Shown: in pieces, positions 33,453 to 44,945 of the stretch | Numbering within the stretch: the stretch's first letter is position 1 | How the letters are laid out: every line of letters begins with the position of its first letter | Source: Cryptomeria japonica | Taxonomy: Eukaryota; Streptophyta; Pinopsida; Cupressales; Cupressaceae | Direction: 5' to 3' | Length of the DNA: 64,000 nt | Assembly (NCBI RefSeq): GCF_030272615.1 | Contig: NC_081405.1 | Coordinates: 474,638,008 to 474,702,007 of the forward strand | Program-made: the position numbers and the translations under genes | Notes under the pieces: generated by a model | Seen by the model: only the letters and a program-made list of their open reading frames with translations | What the model was told of the DNA's origin: nothing | The model's database searches: none

Positions 33453-36400
33453 AATGGCTTCCTCCTCTGCTCCGGAATTTATTGCAAACCCTACTATTGT
33501 GGAAGTAGTTAAATGCACTAGACTCATTTTTAAGATTATCCCCGAGATAGCAAAATAAGATGATTCGCTAGGAGCTTTTTCAAAAATTCGAAAAGGTGTT
33601 GCATATGCTGAATATCCTAGAATCTATATTCATTGCCATATTGAGGAATTAGGTTTCAGAAGAAATATTGAAAATATTTAAAACTATTATTTGTGATGAA
33701 AATGGAAATGTAAAACCCGAACACAAGATAATTGAAACTTTAGGTTTTGTAAAAATCTTGGACATCCCTGATTTTTCTAAGGAGGTAGTAAGGATTGTCC
33801 TTAGCAGAGTTCATGGAGAATTCTTTTGGCTTGATTTTGTTTGCAAAATCACTAAGGAAGCAGTTAGGGTAGTGACTGGTTTACCCTCCATTGGTAGCAG
33901 GCTAGATAAGACTAAGAAGGTTTCTAATAACATAGTGATGACATTAATAGGAGCAACCTATGATAGCAGATCCCTGAGAGTAAATAATGTTAAAGATGAG
34001 AATGTCAGATTTATAAGCATGATCCTAGGTTACAAAACCACACATGCAAATCAACTCAACTCTATTTCCAGTCTTTGTATTAAAAGTGCATATGATATGG
34101 TCAACAATGATGCAAAGATAGATGTATGTGAGTGGTTAAAGGATGAGTTGATAGACAGCCTGAAAAAGATAAAAGGTGATAAGAAAGGTACTTTTTGTTT
34201 TGGAAATCTTCTGGTATGTCTGATGTTGTATCTTACAAAAGAGGTTCCCGGTATTGGTAAAAAAGACTTTGGTTATGATATATAGGTAGGCAAACAATTG
34301 CTAGATATCTTCACTGGTATGGGCACTGATAAGAATAACAATATAACATAGTACTTTAAAAAATTCAAAGCAAAAATGAAAACAAGAGAGAGATTACCAC
34401 AAAGTATTGTAGATAAATATGAGAAAGAAATATGTTTTGTAATCAAGAAGGATGAGATATGGATGGAGGAAGTTCTTCCTAGAACTGCATGGGTAACAAA
34501 AATGGGGTATGAGGCAGATGTAAATATCATTGAAACTTATGCCAAATCCCTATTAGAAGCCCCTAGAGAACTGAAAGAAAAGGTTTTTGGAAGTACAGAA
34601 ACAATAGAAAGTGGTGTACAAACATTGAAAGAAAGAAAGAGAAGAGAGAAATACACAAGGAGTGCATCTAAGCAAGTTAAGGAAATAAAATAAAACATCA
34701 TGAACATAATTGGAATAAAAGAAAGTGATCTAGAAGGATTACAACTGGAGGCACATCTCTCACCAGTTGGTACATCCTTTGACAATGAAATTCCTGCTGA
34801 GTTTAAGTGAGTTGATAGGAAGAGAAAACCATCACCAGTACCCTCTCCTCCTCCCAAGTAAATAAGAACAACAAGGCAGAAACAATAGGTAGTGAGACCA
34901 CTGACAAAGAAGTTGACACCAAAGAAGAAAAAGAAACAACAGGTTATACCACCATTGGACAACTTACTGAATGAAATAACTGATGATGACAACTTATCCA
35001 ATGTGAGAAAACTATACAATACATTTATTGATGCAGAGAAAGAAAGTAAAGAGAATAGAATCATCCTACATCTTGACATATATAAGAAAGTGTTAATAGA
35101 AGTTGTAGATGATTTACCAAGTGAATTGTACAGGAGGTTGGATGCAAAAAGGATTGTAGTTATGGAGCTTGACAAGAAACTAAAGATTGAAAAACTACTA
35201 GCTATACATTCGGTCAACTCTATAGAGGAAATTGATGAATTAATTAATGAAGCTAATAGATTAGTTTTTGCAAGTGGACACTGACATGTGAGCCTAATGG
35301 CTGATAGGGTAAATGAAATTACAGAAGAAACAATAGACAAATGGGATATTTTCTTTGTTGAGAAGGAAAAATAGGAAGAGCTGAGCAGACCAAAGAAAAA
35401 TTTCAAAGTTTTTCAAAAGGATAGAGACACGGGGAAAGGCAAGGTAGGTGGACTACCAAACATTAAAGTAATTGATAACCTACCACCACCTTCGGTTACT
35501 CCACCAGTACAGACTGATAGTACACCGACTACTAAGAATGTGGATACACCACATGAGGATACAAACCCCGAGTCTAAAATTTTGTACACTATGAACATAG
35601 ACACTCAAGAGGTTAACATTGTAGTTGATAAGGAAAGCATAGAGGAAAAGAAAGATGTTTCTACTAGAAATCGATAGATAATATTGGGGTACACGCAGAG
35701 CAAGCTGAGCATTCAGTGGAAACACTGGACAGTGGAATGGTTACTTGTAGTGTAGATGCTGGCACAATAAAACTGGCAAAGATTCCAATAGTGGATAACA
35801 TAGAGATACCGACAGTAGATAGTACAAAGAAACCAATTGAGAAACTGATTGAGTCATAGGGACACATTGAGATAGTGAAACCGGTAATCATAGAGAAACC
35901 AAAACCTTTTCTAGTGGAAATGCAAACACAGACTGACCCACCAGAGGTCGAGACAAGCAAAGCGGTTACTCCCACCGAAAGCACTGAGATTGTAAAGGTA
36001 GTTGGGAAGACATCCAGTACTTCACTGACAGAATTTAGACCCACCAATGTGATTGAAGTACTTTTGGATTCAATAAAGAAAATATCAGAATATAATGCAT
36101 TGGCCTATAAGGCAATTGATGACATAATTCCCATTCTTAAGTTGATTACACCAAAATGCAATTTAGATCAAGTAAAGGATTCTTTAGGTCAGTTAGACAC
36201 ATTGTCTAAACATATTACTGGTAATATACTGATAGTTGATCAAATAAATGAGGAAACATTCAAGGAGAAAATGGAAAAGGAAAAAGGAAAATTCTTTGAG
36301 GAAACAATAAAGAAGTGCACATAACATATTGATACTCTTCTACCAAAACTAAGCACAACAATTATGGAGTTTAAGGAACTGTACAAAGATACTTGCAGGA

Positions 36401-36690
36401 CAAATCTGTTGACAATTGACATTGATAAGAAATCATCAAAGTTCAAAAGGAGATTAATGACATAGCTGATATTATCATTGGTTCATCTAAACCTATATCA
36501 GTTATTGAATAGGAAATTGCTGGATTTGAAGAAAAATTGGAGAAGAAAGAGAAAGAGAAGGAAAGGATAAAGGCAAAAGCTAGAGAGCTAAACTGCAAAC
36601 TCAGTCCTAAGTTAGATAATCTTATCTCTCTACGGAAAGAAATATTTGAGGCACTAATTCAAGGTCAAAAGAAACCAAAAGAATAAATGC
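33453..36690 (+). pseudogene. S2 second ORF: putative plant-transposon-type domain plus acidic/coiled-coil region
   Basis: Starts ATGGCTTCCTCCTCTGCTCC at 33453. After one stop and a frameshift near 33665 it is readable through open pieces 33668-34285, 34376-34693, 34892-35284 and 35875-36324, with stops and frame changes between, to about 36690. The N-terminal ~270 residues contain HGEFFWLDFVCKITKEAVRV, VTGLPSIGSR and KKGTFCFGNLLVCLMLYL. This resembles the putative plant transposon protein domain often seen in retroelement cargo (WL....ITpE.I..L.GLP). Then come basic KKKKKQQ, Pro/Thr/Glu-rich repeats (TPTTKNVDTP; KPVIIEKPKP) and a long charged coiled coil. The domain name is tentative. Confidence 0.5.
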
Positions 36691-37012
36691 ATCATCTCAC
36701 CGGTACAATTCAAAGAACTAAGGCAGCTATGAAGGACAGTAACAGGTTTATTCAGAGCTTGAATTTGGTCTTAGCAGACTTATTCTAGATTGTAACCAAC
36801 CGGTTACAAAGTCCCAGCTGAAAACTGCACTCATTTGACAACCTTTATCATTGATGTCAAAGGGGGAGTAGTAGGACAGAGAAAAATGGTCATCAGAGGA
36901 GTTCATCTGCTCAGGGGGAGCACACATTTTTGGTAAAATTTTGGACTTTATTTTTGGATACAGTTTTTGGATTTTTCTCATGAGTGTTGCCATCAATGCC
37001 GAAGGGGGAAAT

Positions 37013-37472
37013 TGTTGGCATTCTACACTCTAGTGAGAAATGATGGTGTTGTCATTGATGACAAATTACTGACAACCTTGTGGATATCTTTAGGAATCGG
37101 CACCAGCAAGCATCGACACTGGCAGACACTTCACCGACAACGGCAACAATGTATACTGACACCCCAGCCGACAAGATTTTGTTTATTGTATTTAATTGTA
37201 AGTAATATACATTCATTGGCCAGTGAGTGAATATTGTGGGTCACAAATCCCATCAAGGTTTTTCCCACACCGGGTTTCCTCATTAAACATCTTGTGTTAT
37301 GGTGTGCTTTCTATGTTGTCTTTACTATTCATATTTACTGCATTAATTCTTGTTTACCGGTACACTTTTTTGGAATGCAAAATACTTAATAAGGTTAAAG
37401 AATTTGTTAACTGGTAAGATACTAATTCACCCCCCCCTCTCAGCATCTTTGGGACTATCATCAATCCTAACA
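37013..37472 (+). repeat. 3' LTR of S2, shortened
   Basis: 460 bp, TGTTGGCATTCTACAC to ATCCTAACA, preceded by the polypurine tract at 37001-37011. It is colinear with the 5' LTR except for one clean 310-base absence between TTGTAA repeats. The GATTCACCCCCCCCTCTC-type motif is kept. Confidence 0.88.
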
Positions 37473-38202
37473 CATATAGTAAACATTTGGTTTCGATAAT
37501 TTGAAATATATTAATTTGACTTATCAATTTTCATAAAGAAGATGTCTTTCATTAATGAACTTGTAATAGTACTAACCTCATTTGATGATCAAATAAACCA
37601 TTTTTCTCGAATCAAAGCTCCACACCTTGCTTTAGACTCAGAAAAATATCAAATGGATTGCTGAGGGCTTGGGGATTTTCATAGGAGTTCATAATCATAC
37701 TAAAAATTGCATTGATCAATTGGTTTGGCCCAAGGGTGATCTGGGCGAGGAATATTAATTTTAATAGAAGGATACTTTAGTGAGTTTTGCAATGTGCGAG
37801 TGATTGAAATGAAGAAATTAGAAATGGAATTGACTTTGGAAAAAAAGCAGATGGTATCCTAGGATCTTGCAAATTGGTATGGGGATACTTTATTAATAGG
37901 AGAATTGACTGGGACAATCAGTTTAGCATGAAGGCTTACTGATACAATGATATTGAATCCTGAAAAATGCCTACTTAGAAAGGTTATGAAACTCAGGCAT
38001 ATGTACACCCTAAATTTTGTCACTTCAAATCTGACCTTTGGAAGCTAAATATGGGTAATCATGTTTATTTATAAGTGGTAAACCTAATTGCAAGGTCAAA
38101 TATCTCATCAAGATCAAGATCTATGAGTGCATTTTTAGGGGATTTCATTGAATTTTCACATTTAGGAACCCCTAAATTTCCCAAAATTTTAGGGTTCCAA
38201 TA

Positions 38203-39392
38203 GTGGCTCTATCTGGGGATGTATGCCCCCTACGGGCATAGCAAGAATTTAGTTTTCTCTAGTAGAGTAGACCATTTCCTTTCACCTCCCTTATGTAGAT
38301 TATGTTAAAACTGCATTTGGTGACCCCTAGGTCCCAAAACATGAACACTCATTTTTCCTGGATCAAACACCTAGTTCTCATCATGCAAAAATATTCCAAT
38401 TTGGCACATATAATCAACCAATCCAATTTCATCGTAAAGCTTATCAATTGTCATATTTCCATGTTTATTATATATGTTGTAATATCTTTTATTTTTGTCT
38501 TGATATTCCATGCTAAAAGAATCATAACAATCTCCTTTTGTTTTCACCGCACATGGCATCAAACTTTTATAAATCGTTATATTATTTGATTTATAAAGTT
38601 TTATCTTTTGAGACTTTCTAATATTTTTAAATATCACATTATCTATCCTTACTTTATGGACACGCTCCAAATCATCCATGGTATATTTCTTTTTACCCCT
38701 CCTTCTTGAATTTACCATATGGGAAATCAAATTCCTCTGAACCATCATGCTTTTATCCTTATAAGGGTTTTACCTTTGAAATACTCCTATATTTGGAAAT
38801 ACATCAATATTCATCCCTATTTTATAGTTTTTCTCCATTTCTCTCGAGAGATGTTGGCTTTCAACCTTTATTTCCTTGTTGTGATTAGGTGAAATCATAC
38901 TAACAATATGAACATCAGAATTGGGAGAAAAAAATTTCTCCTTTGTTATTCCCTTATGTGATTGATATAAACCTAAAGTCAAAAATTCATACTTAGGCTT
39001 ACTTTTGAATTGTACCTTTTGTTGGAGAGATAGATTATTTGGAAACCCTAAAATTTTCTCATGAACATTTTCTTTTATTTTTGAAAAATTTATATCACCA
39101 ATTTTATTTGTCTTAGTGTGCTTTGGAGAATACAACTTTTCTGATCCATAACAATGCTCCCAATTATCCTCATTTTTATTTATGTCATTGCTCAATAAGA
39201 TCTCCTGATCATTTGGAGATATTTCTTGTTCTTCATATAGTGGATTTGAAAACACATAGAGATCTTTGTTGGACATAATTTGGTAGTATGTCATTTCATC
39301 ATTTATATCTGCATTATTATAAAGATGATTTGTAAAAAAATTTAAAGTGATCTTGCTAGTTATATGACTCTTCAATTTTTTGGTCATCATAT
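38203..39392 (-). pseudogene. GLE tail ORF, unknown Lys/Asn-rich protein
   Basis: Reading minus from 39390, 206 codons run to a TAA at 38770 and the same frame continues about 130 codons to 38371, so one stop splits a ~340-residue reading. It is rich in Lys, Asn, Ile and Ser. Landmarks are YYQIMSNKDLYVFSNPLYEE, EKLYSPKHTKTNKIGDINFS, SRRRGKKKYTMDDLERVHKV and CQIGIFLHDEN at the end. I recognise no domain. It probably continues the gag frame at 47040 (upstream side of copia 3), with a one-base frame change near the junction. The stretch 38203-38370 is the 3' untranslated end with a GTAGGGGGC purine run. Confidence 0.55.
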
Positions 39393-40887
39393 TGATGAAT
39401 AATGATGAGCAGTAAATACCTAATAGGTACTGAGAGGGGGGGGGGGTGAATTAGTACAACCAAAAATTTCTCCTACAACTTAAACTGCAAAGACTGCACT
39501 AACTGACAAACATCATCATCAACCTAAATCAAGACAATACCGGTAAAACACAGTAAGACTGTAAAAGACATAAACTGGTAACACTTAGAACTTCTCAAAA
39601 CCTAATATGTCATTTCAAATTCACCCATATGCTTAAGCAGGTAATACATCAGAAATATTATGACCATTATATCAACATGCTTTACTGCTTAACAGAAAAC
39701 ACTAAATCATCACATGAAAAAGCATCACACATAACACACTGATTTTTCACGTGGAAACCCAAATGGGAAAAACCACGATGGGAATGAATACCCACAAGTT
39801 GTTCTTGAACTCTTCTGAAGTCCACTCTGTTAGGAGCCTAGTCTGGTTAAAGACTTTACAACAGGTTCTGCTAGGAACCGATCCTGCTAGGGATTACCCG
39901 ATTAGAGGTTAAAACCCTATTAAAGGTTACCTCGCAAGAGGATTTGAAGAACTCAATTATTTTGAGTCACCTTGTTAAAGGATTTACAAAAATCCTATTA
40001 AAGCTACCCGGTAAAGGGATTTTCCAACTGCTGAAATGATCAGAAGTCAACAGGTAATACACTGATTTGATAACAACACTCAATGCCAAGGCTGATCCAC
40101 TTCAGTTCCTTTACATCTACAATCACACTCTACAGATCTCTACTCACTTCTCTGGTCTGGTGAGAATCACTTCACATACATTCATTTGCCAACAACTTCA
40201 AATGAAAAACATCATCCACCTTATAGATAACAATTAGGTCGGTGGCCAAAACCTAAAACCCTAAGCATCTAGGTTAACAATACAGTCAGTCCAATCCTAA
40301 CCATTTAATCACATTACATAGGATAAAACAATCTTGAACAAATTTCAAGACATTCTGAATTGTCCATTCTTCACCACTTCTGGAAGCTGATAACCCATCA
40401 CGTGCTCTCCATCATTTACTAAGATTTTGCACATTCCCGAGGTAGATAGAATCAATCTCTTCATGCAAGATACTCAAGGAAATCCTTCACGCGCACAAGG
40501 CTGACTTGGCAATGCGATCTAATCTTCATTTCAATGCTAACTCATCACAGGATGTCGTCGGTCAAATCGCACAGACTTGGAATGCATCAACCAGAAACCT
40601 TGAAGCCGAGACTACCAATCGGTAGTCATATCAAGTGAAACCCCGATACAAACTTTGCATATACCGGTTCACTTGCTTCAACATTCCGGTTCACACTTCA
40701 TCATACCGGTTCACTTATATTGATTCACACTTCATCATACCAGTTCACTCATACTGATTCACACTTCATCATACCAGTTCACTTATACTGATTCACACTT
40801 CATCATACCAGTTCACACTTCAGCATATTGACATCAGTGACAACATAAACTATCATCATGTCATCAAACCTTGAACATATGCCAACA
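39393..40887 (-). repeat. 3' LTR of copia 3
   Basis: 1,495 bp, plus-strand reading TGATGAATAATG to CATATGCCAACA. A G-run next to GTGAATTAG near the left edge is the complement of the shared C-tract motif. A 34-bp tandem repeat at about 40690-40830 is longer here than in the partner LTR. The polypurine tract CCAAAGGGGGAGAT (minus) is at 40888-40901. Confidence 0.9.
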
Positions 40888-41270
40888 ATCTCCCCCTTTG
40901 GAATTGATGGAAATACACAAAGATATCTCTTCATCTTCTTCCATATTATATGCCTTCAATATTGCAGATATCTTCTCTACTTCACATCTTCTCCCCCTTT
41001 GACAATAATGCCAAAGTGGAGGCACAAGCTTCCATGTTCCACTATGCTGCTCCCCCTGAGGAGTAGCATCCTTCAACACATTAATACTGAAAAGATTTGA
41101 CAATGCAATACCTGATTGATGTGGAGCACATACCTTTAGTACACCTCTTAAAGGGGCAACACCCCTATTTCACCTCTTAAATAGGTAAATGTAGCCTTTA
41201 GTAGAGGCTTGGTGAATATATCTGCTAACCGCTCCTTACTGGAAACATGTTCCAATACAACCTCTTTGTT
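40888..41270 (-). other. 3' untranslated tail of copia 3 with several polypurine tracts
   Basis: No ORF except the last RNase H codons read past a stop at 41271 (NKEVVLEHVS-like). Minus-strand purine runs occur at 40888-40901, about 40989-41001 (TCAAAGGGGGAGAAG) and about 41049-41062 (CTCAGGGGGAGCAGC). The first abuts the LTR and is the likely functional primer. Confidence 0.6.
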
Positions 41271-42575
41271 CTAAACTTTCTCCCTCAATAAATTATACTC
41301 GAGCTCGAAGTGCTTGGTTCTAGCATGCAATACCGGATTCTTGGAGATATTAATGGTACTTGTGCTATCACAAAAGATACTTACTGGTTTAGATACAGGG
41401 ACTTTGAAACCACTTAATACATGCTTCATCCAAATTGTCTGAGTACAGTTCATAAATGCTGCTGCATATTCTGCTTCTGTTGTGGATTGAGAGATACAAC
41501 TCTGCTTCTGCTGTGGATTGAGAGATACTAGTCTACCACCAAGAAAGAATGCACCATCGATTGTTCTCTTTCGGTCGTCCACATTACTAGCCCAATCGAC
41601 ATCGGTAAACACTTTGAGATTGAAATCATTATTGTATGGATACCACAATCCATAATCTATAGTTCCCTTCAGATATCTAAGAATCAACTTGACTGCTATC
41701 AAGTGGGATTCTCTTGGACTTTTATGAAAACGTGCAACAATGCCCGTTACATGTGCAATATCAGGTCTGCTGTGTACTACATAGTGTAATTTACCAATCA
41801 TTGACCGGTATTCCTTCTCATTCACCAACACCGAATCATCTTCTTTAGATAATTTACAATCGGTCATCATCAGTGTACCAACAGGTTTGCTGTCTTCCAT
41901 GCCAAAGGTCTTCAAAACCTCTTTGATATACTTGGATTGAGTGATAAAGATACCATCTTTCATTTGTTGAATCTATAGTCCAATGAAGAACATGATCTCT
42001 TGGATTAGTGACATCTCGAATTTCTTTTTCATTTCATTTGCCAATGTATGGCTCATCTTATCATCTCCACCAAAAATTATGTCATCAACAAACACTTCAT
42101 AGATTAGAATCTGATCTCCTTTTGACTTTAGATAGATATTGCTATCTTCACTTCTTTCAAATCCAATCTTCACAAGATGGGAGTGTAAACATTCATACCA
42201 TGCTCTAGGTACTTGTTTCAATCCATACAAGGCTTCATGTTGCCTACACACCATATCATTGTCTTCTGATGGGGAAAACCCATCTAGTTGCTCTATATAC
42301 ACTTCTTCTTCAAGTATTCCATTCAGGAATGCAAATTTTACATCCATCTAATACACTTTGAATCCCTTGAAGGCTACATATGCAAGTAGCATTCAAACTC
42401 CTTCCACTCTAGCTATTGGAGCAAAGGTTTCTCTATAGTCTTCTCCTTCTTCTTGAGCATATCCCTTACATACCAATCTTGCTTTGTTTCTTGCCACTGT
42501 CCCATCTTCATTGAACTTGTTTTTGAAAACCCATTTGGTGCCAATAACATTTTTGTGCTCAGGTCTGGGTACCAA
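41271..42575 (-). pseudogene. Copia 3 reverse transcriptase and RNase H
   Basis: Pieces 42575-42393, 42347-41973 and 41963-41271 share one frame. Motifs: [58 protein letters not shown], catalytic [55 protein letters not shown] and SQSTTEAEYAAAFMNCTQTI, then CDSTSTINISKNPVLHARTK. The TEAEY motif and FVDD are intact. Stops near 42351 and 41973 look like CAG to TAG changes, and one in the VEGV segment like CGA to TGA. A 31-bp local duplication distorts the segment just before SQSTTEAEY. Confidence 0.9.
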
Positions 42576-43850
42576 AGTTCATGTACCATTATTTTCTATT
42601 TGGTCAAGTTTTTCTTCCATAGCCTTAATCCAGTCTTCATCTTTGTGTGCCTCTTTAAATGTTTTGGGCTCAAATTTAGAAATCATGCAAGAATTCTCCC
42701 TAACCTTTCTTCTTGTAAGTATTCCTTCATCCTTATCCCCTATGATTTTATTTGGATCATGATGTAGCTTTACATACCTAGGAACGATCTTAGCTGATTC
42801 CTCTAGCTTTTCCTCTTCATCCTCATCTTCATCTTTATGTATCGCAACATCTATTGGTGTAGGAGCACTGTTGCTTGTACTTGGTTGTTTTGCAACCAGT
42901 TCCTAGAAGGTTACACCCGGTTCATCTACCGCTCGCTCACTGCTGGTTTCCTTAGGTTTCTCAAAGGTTTCATCAACTCTAACATTGATACTTTCAACAA
43001 TTTTCTGAGTCCTATTGTTAAAACACTTGAGAGCTTTTCTCTTGGTGGAATACCCTAGGAATATTCCCTCATCACATTTTGCATCAAACTTGCTATGGTG
43101 TTCACTTCTTTTGATATAACACTTGCTACCAAATACTCTAAAGTAGCTTACTGCTGGAGTCTTACCAGTCCAATACTCATAAGGAGTTTTATCCTTACCT
43201 TTCTTGATGAGTACTCGGTTCATAGTGTAGACTACAGTGCTCACCACTTCTCTCCAAAAAGTGTGAGAAACCTTCCCTTGAATCAACATCATTCTGGCTG
43301 CTTCAACTACAGTTCGATTGTTCCTTTCTACTAGGCCATTCTGCTATGGAGTTCGGGGGGTAGACAGTTGCCTCTTGATGCCATTTTCTTCATAGTACTT
43401 ATTGAATTCACCAAAAGTGAACTCACCTCCTTGGTTGGTTCTAAGGCATTTGATCCTCTTACCGCTTTCCTTTTCAACTAGTGCTCTGAAGGCTTTAAAC
43501 TTTCCAAAAGGTTCAGACTTGTCTTTCAAGGATGTGACCCACATCATTCTTTAGCAATCATCATTGAGAATCATAAATTACCTATCTCCCTGAACACTCC
43601 TAGTTTTCATAGGACCACACAAATCAGTATGCACAAGATCAAGTAAATTATCTACTGTGAAAGATTTACCTTTGAAGGTTGAGGAAGACATTTTCCCCAG
43701 TTGACATTCTCTGCACAAAGGATTCTCCGGTTTGTTCAGCACAGACAATCCTCTAACTGCCTTTACTAGCCTTCATAATATTATCAAAATTTACATGGCA
43801 GAGTCTTCTATGCCATATCCAACTATCTTAGCCATTAGACGTTGACCGAT
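42576..43850 (-). pseudogene. Copia 3 integrase and linker
   Basis: Pieces 43547-43344 and 43292-42903 carry MMWVTSLKDKSEPFGKFKAF, KCLRTNQGGEFTFGEFNKYY, NGLVERNNRTVVEAARMMLI, TPYEYWTGKTPAVSYFRVFG and EGIFLGYSTKRKALKCFNNR. The second catalytic position (usual TD.GGEF) is TNQGGEF, Asp to Asn. The Glu of VER is kept. The zinc domain (LCHVNFDNIM, CRECQLGK) at 43690-43830 needs frame changes. The linker toward RT is acidic, with a TAG near 42903 and a TGA in place of the NTWTL Trp near 42583. Confidence 0.87.
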
Positions 43851-44528
43851 ATTTGTATTTAATTGAAATAAGTTACCTCTGGTTTGCATACCGGTGGCCA
43901 TCAGTTCACCACTCTTTCCTTTTATTTTGCACACTCCATCTTTGAATTCCAGAGTGAGTCCTTTATCATTCAGCTGGGCAACACTCAAAAGGTTATGTCT
44001 GAGACCTTCTACCCAATACACATTATCAGCACTGCTTTTTCCATTTAGAGAGATGGACCATTTGCCTTTTACCATACATGGTGCATCATTACCAAATCAG
44101 ACTACACCTCGATTGTACTCTTTTAGTGACAGAAAATTTTTCCGGTCACCAGTCATGTGGTGAGAACATCCACTATCAATAATCCACTCATTAGAATTAT
44201 GAAAGTGGGAGACACAAGCCTTTTTGTTAGACACATCTTCCTTAATGGCTACAAACACTATTTCTTTGCTTTCTTCATCTTCTGGTTCATCATCAGTGAC
44301 ACCTTCATCGATTGCAACAAGACAATTTCTCCTATTTCCTCCTTTGAAATTTTTAAACTTCTCCGGTTTGTCCTTATTATCAATATTAGGATAGTTGACA
44401 ACAATGTGTCCTATCCTATTGCAAGAAAAACATTTCAAAGGGAGCTTACCTCTGTATTTTCCATTTCCCTTAGGAAGTGCCTTGGCAAGGAGAGCTTCAA
44501 ATTTCATCAGGATCTCCTCATCATCCAT
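43851..44528 (-). pseudogene. Copia 3 nucleocapsid, protease and pre-integrase region
   Basis: 44528-44097: MDDEEILMKFEALLAKALPK, knuckle CFSCNRIGHIVVNYP (the last Cys of CCHC is Tyr), acidic segment, then the protease active site EWIIDSGCSHHMTGDRKNFL with the DSG intact. 44075-43851: MVKGKWSISLNGKSSADNVY, then GLRHNLLSVAQLNDKGLTLE, the pre-integrase beta domain. A TGA replaces the codon before FGNDAPC near 44091. Confidence 0.87.
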
Positions 44529-44945
44529 ATCTCTATTTTGTCTAGGTTCATAGCTAGTACCAGCTTCTTTTCCCTTTCTAGATAGTGCAACAGATGCTCT
44601 AAAGGCTAATTCAGTCTTCTAAACACTGCCATCATAACTTTTTAGCTCATAGTTGACAATATTAGGATAGTTGACAACAATATTAGGATAGTTGACAACA
44701 ATGTGTCCTATCCTATTGCAAGAAAAACATTTCAAAGGGAGCTTACCTCTGTATTTTCCATTTCCCTTAGGAAGTGCCTTGGCAAGGAGAGCTTCAAATT
44801 TCATCAGGATCTCCTCATCATCCATATCTCTATTTTGTCTAGGTTCATAGCTAGTACCAGCTTCTTTTCCCTTTCTAGATAGTGCAACAGATGCTCTAAA
44901 GGCTAATTCAGTCTTCTAAACACTGCCATCATAACTTTTTAGCTC
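44384..44945 (-). repeat. 297-bp in-frame tandem duplication in copia 3 gag
   Basis: The segment around 44384-44648 recurs with a 297-base offset (for example CCATTTCCC at 44461 and 44758), covering the MDDEEILM stretch, the altered zinc knuckle and the upstream ELAFRAS region. At the junction a 21-base unit (AATATTAGGATAGTTGACAAC) is itself repeated. 297 is a multiple of three, so the frame is kept. Both copies are almost identical and share the Cys-to-Tyr knuckle change, so the duplication is recent and post-dates that change. Confidence 0.9.

Larger units (their letters stand above)
31199..37472 (+). mobile_element. S2: non-autonomous LTR element with knuckle-rich gag and long unknown ORF
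   Basis: A 6.27-kb plus-strand LTR element in the GLE LTR. LTRs are 31199-31968 and 37013-37472; TSD CATAT (31194-31198; 37473-37477) is perfect. The primer-binding site ATTGGTATCAGAGCC follows the left LTR, and GAAGGGGGAAA precedes the right one, so both replication primers are present. Between them are a coiled-coil/zinc-knuckle gag (32040-33104) and a long decayed ORF (33453-36690). No protease, RT, RNase H or integrase is visible. It would need enzymes from a copia relative; the LTR style and primer site fit copia. Confidence 0.87.
26942..38202 (-). repeat. 3' LTR of GLE in three pieces
   Basis: The pieces are 26942-27737, 29244-31198 and 37478-38202, together about 3.48 kb. They align in order with 48240-51894. 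They are separated by S1 (27738-29238) and S2 (31199-37472), each with its own 5-bp TSD. Near 37631 this copy lacks about 187 bases that the other LTR keeps (51139-51325). The outer end has drifted from CCAACA to CCAATA at 38202. Apart from the insertions it contains no credible coding sequence. Confidence 0.85.

Noticed and set aside
34537-35406. 289-codon open frame on the minus strand, Ser/Phe/Leu-rich
   Set aside because: It is the complement of the Lys/Asp/Glu-rich S2 ORF2. Amino-acid bias mirrors the sense strand and no domain is recognisable.
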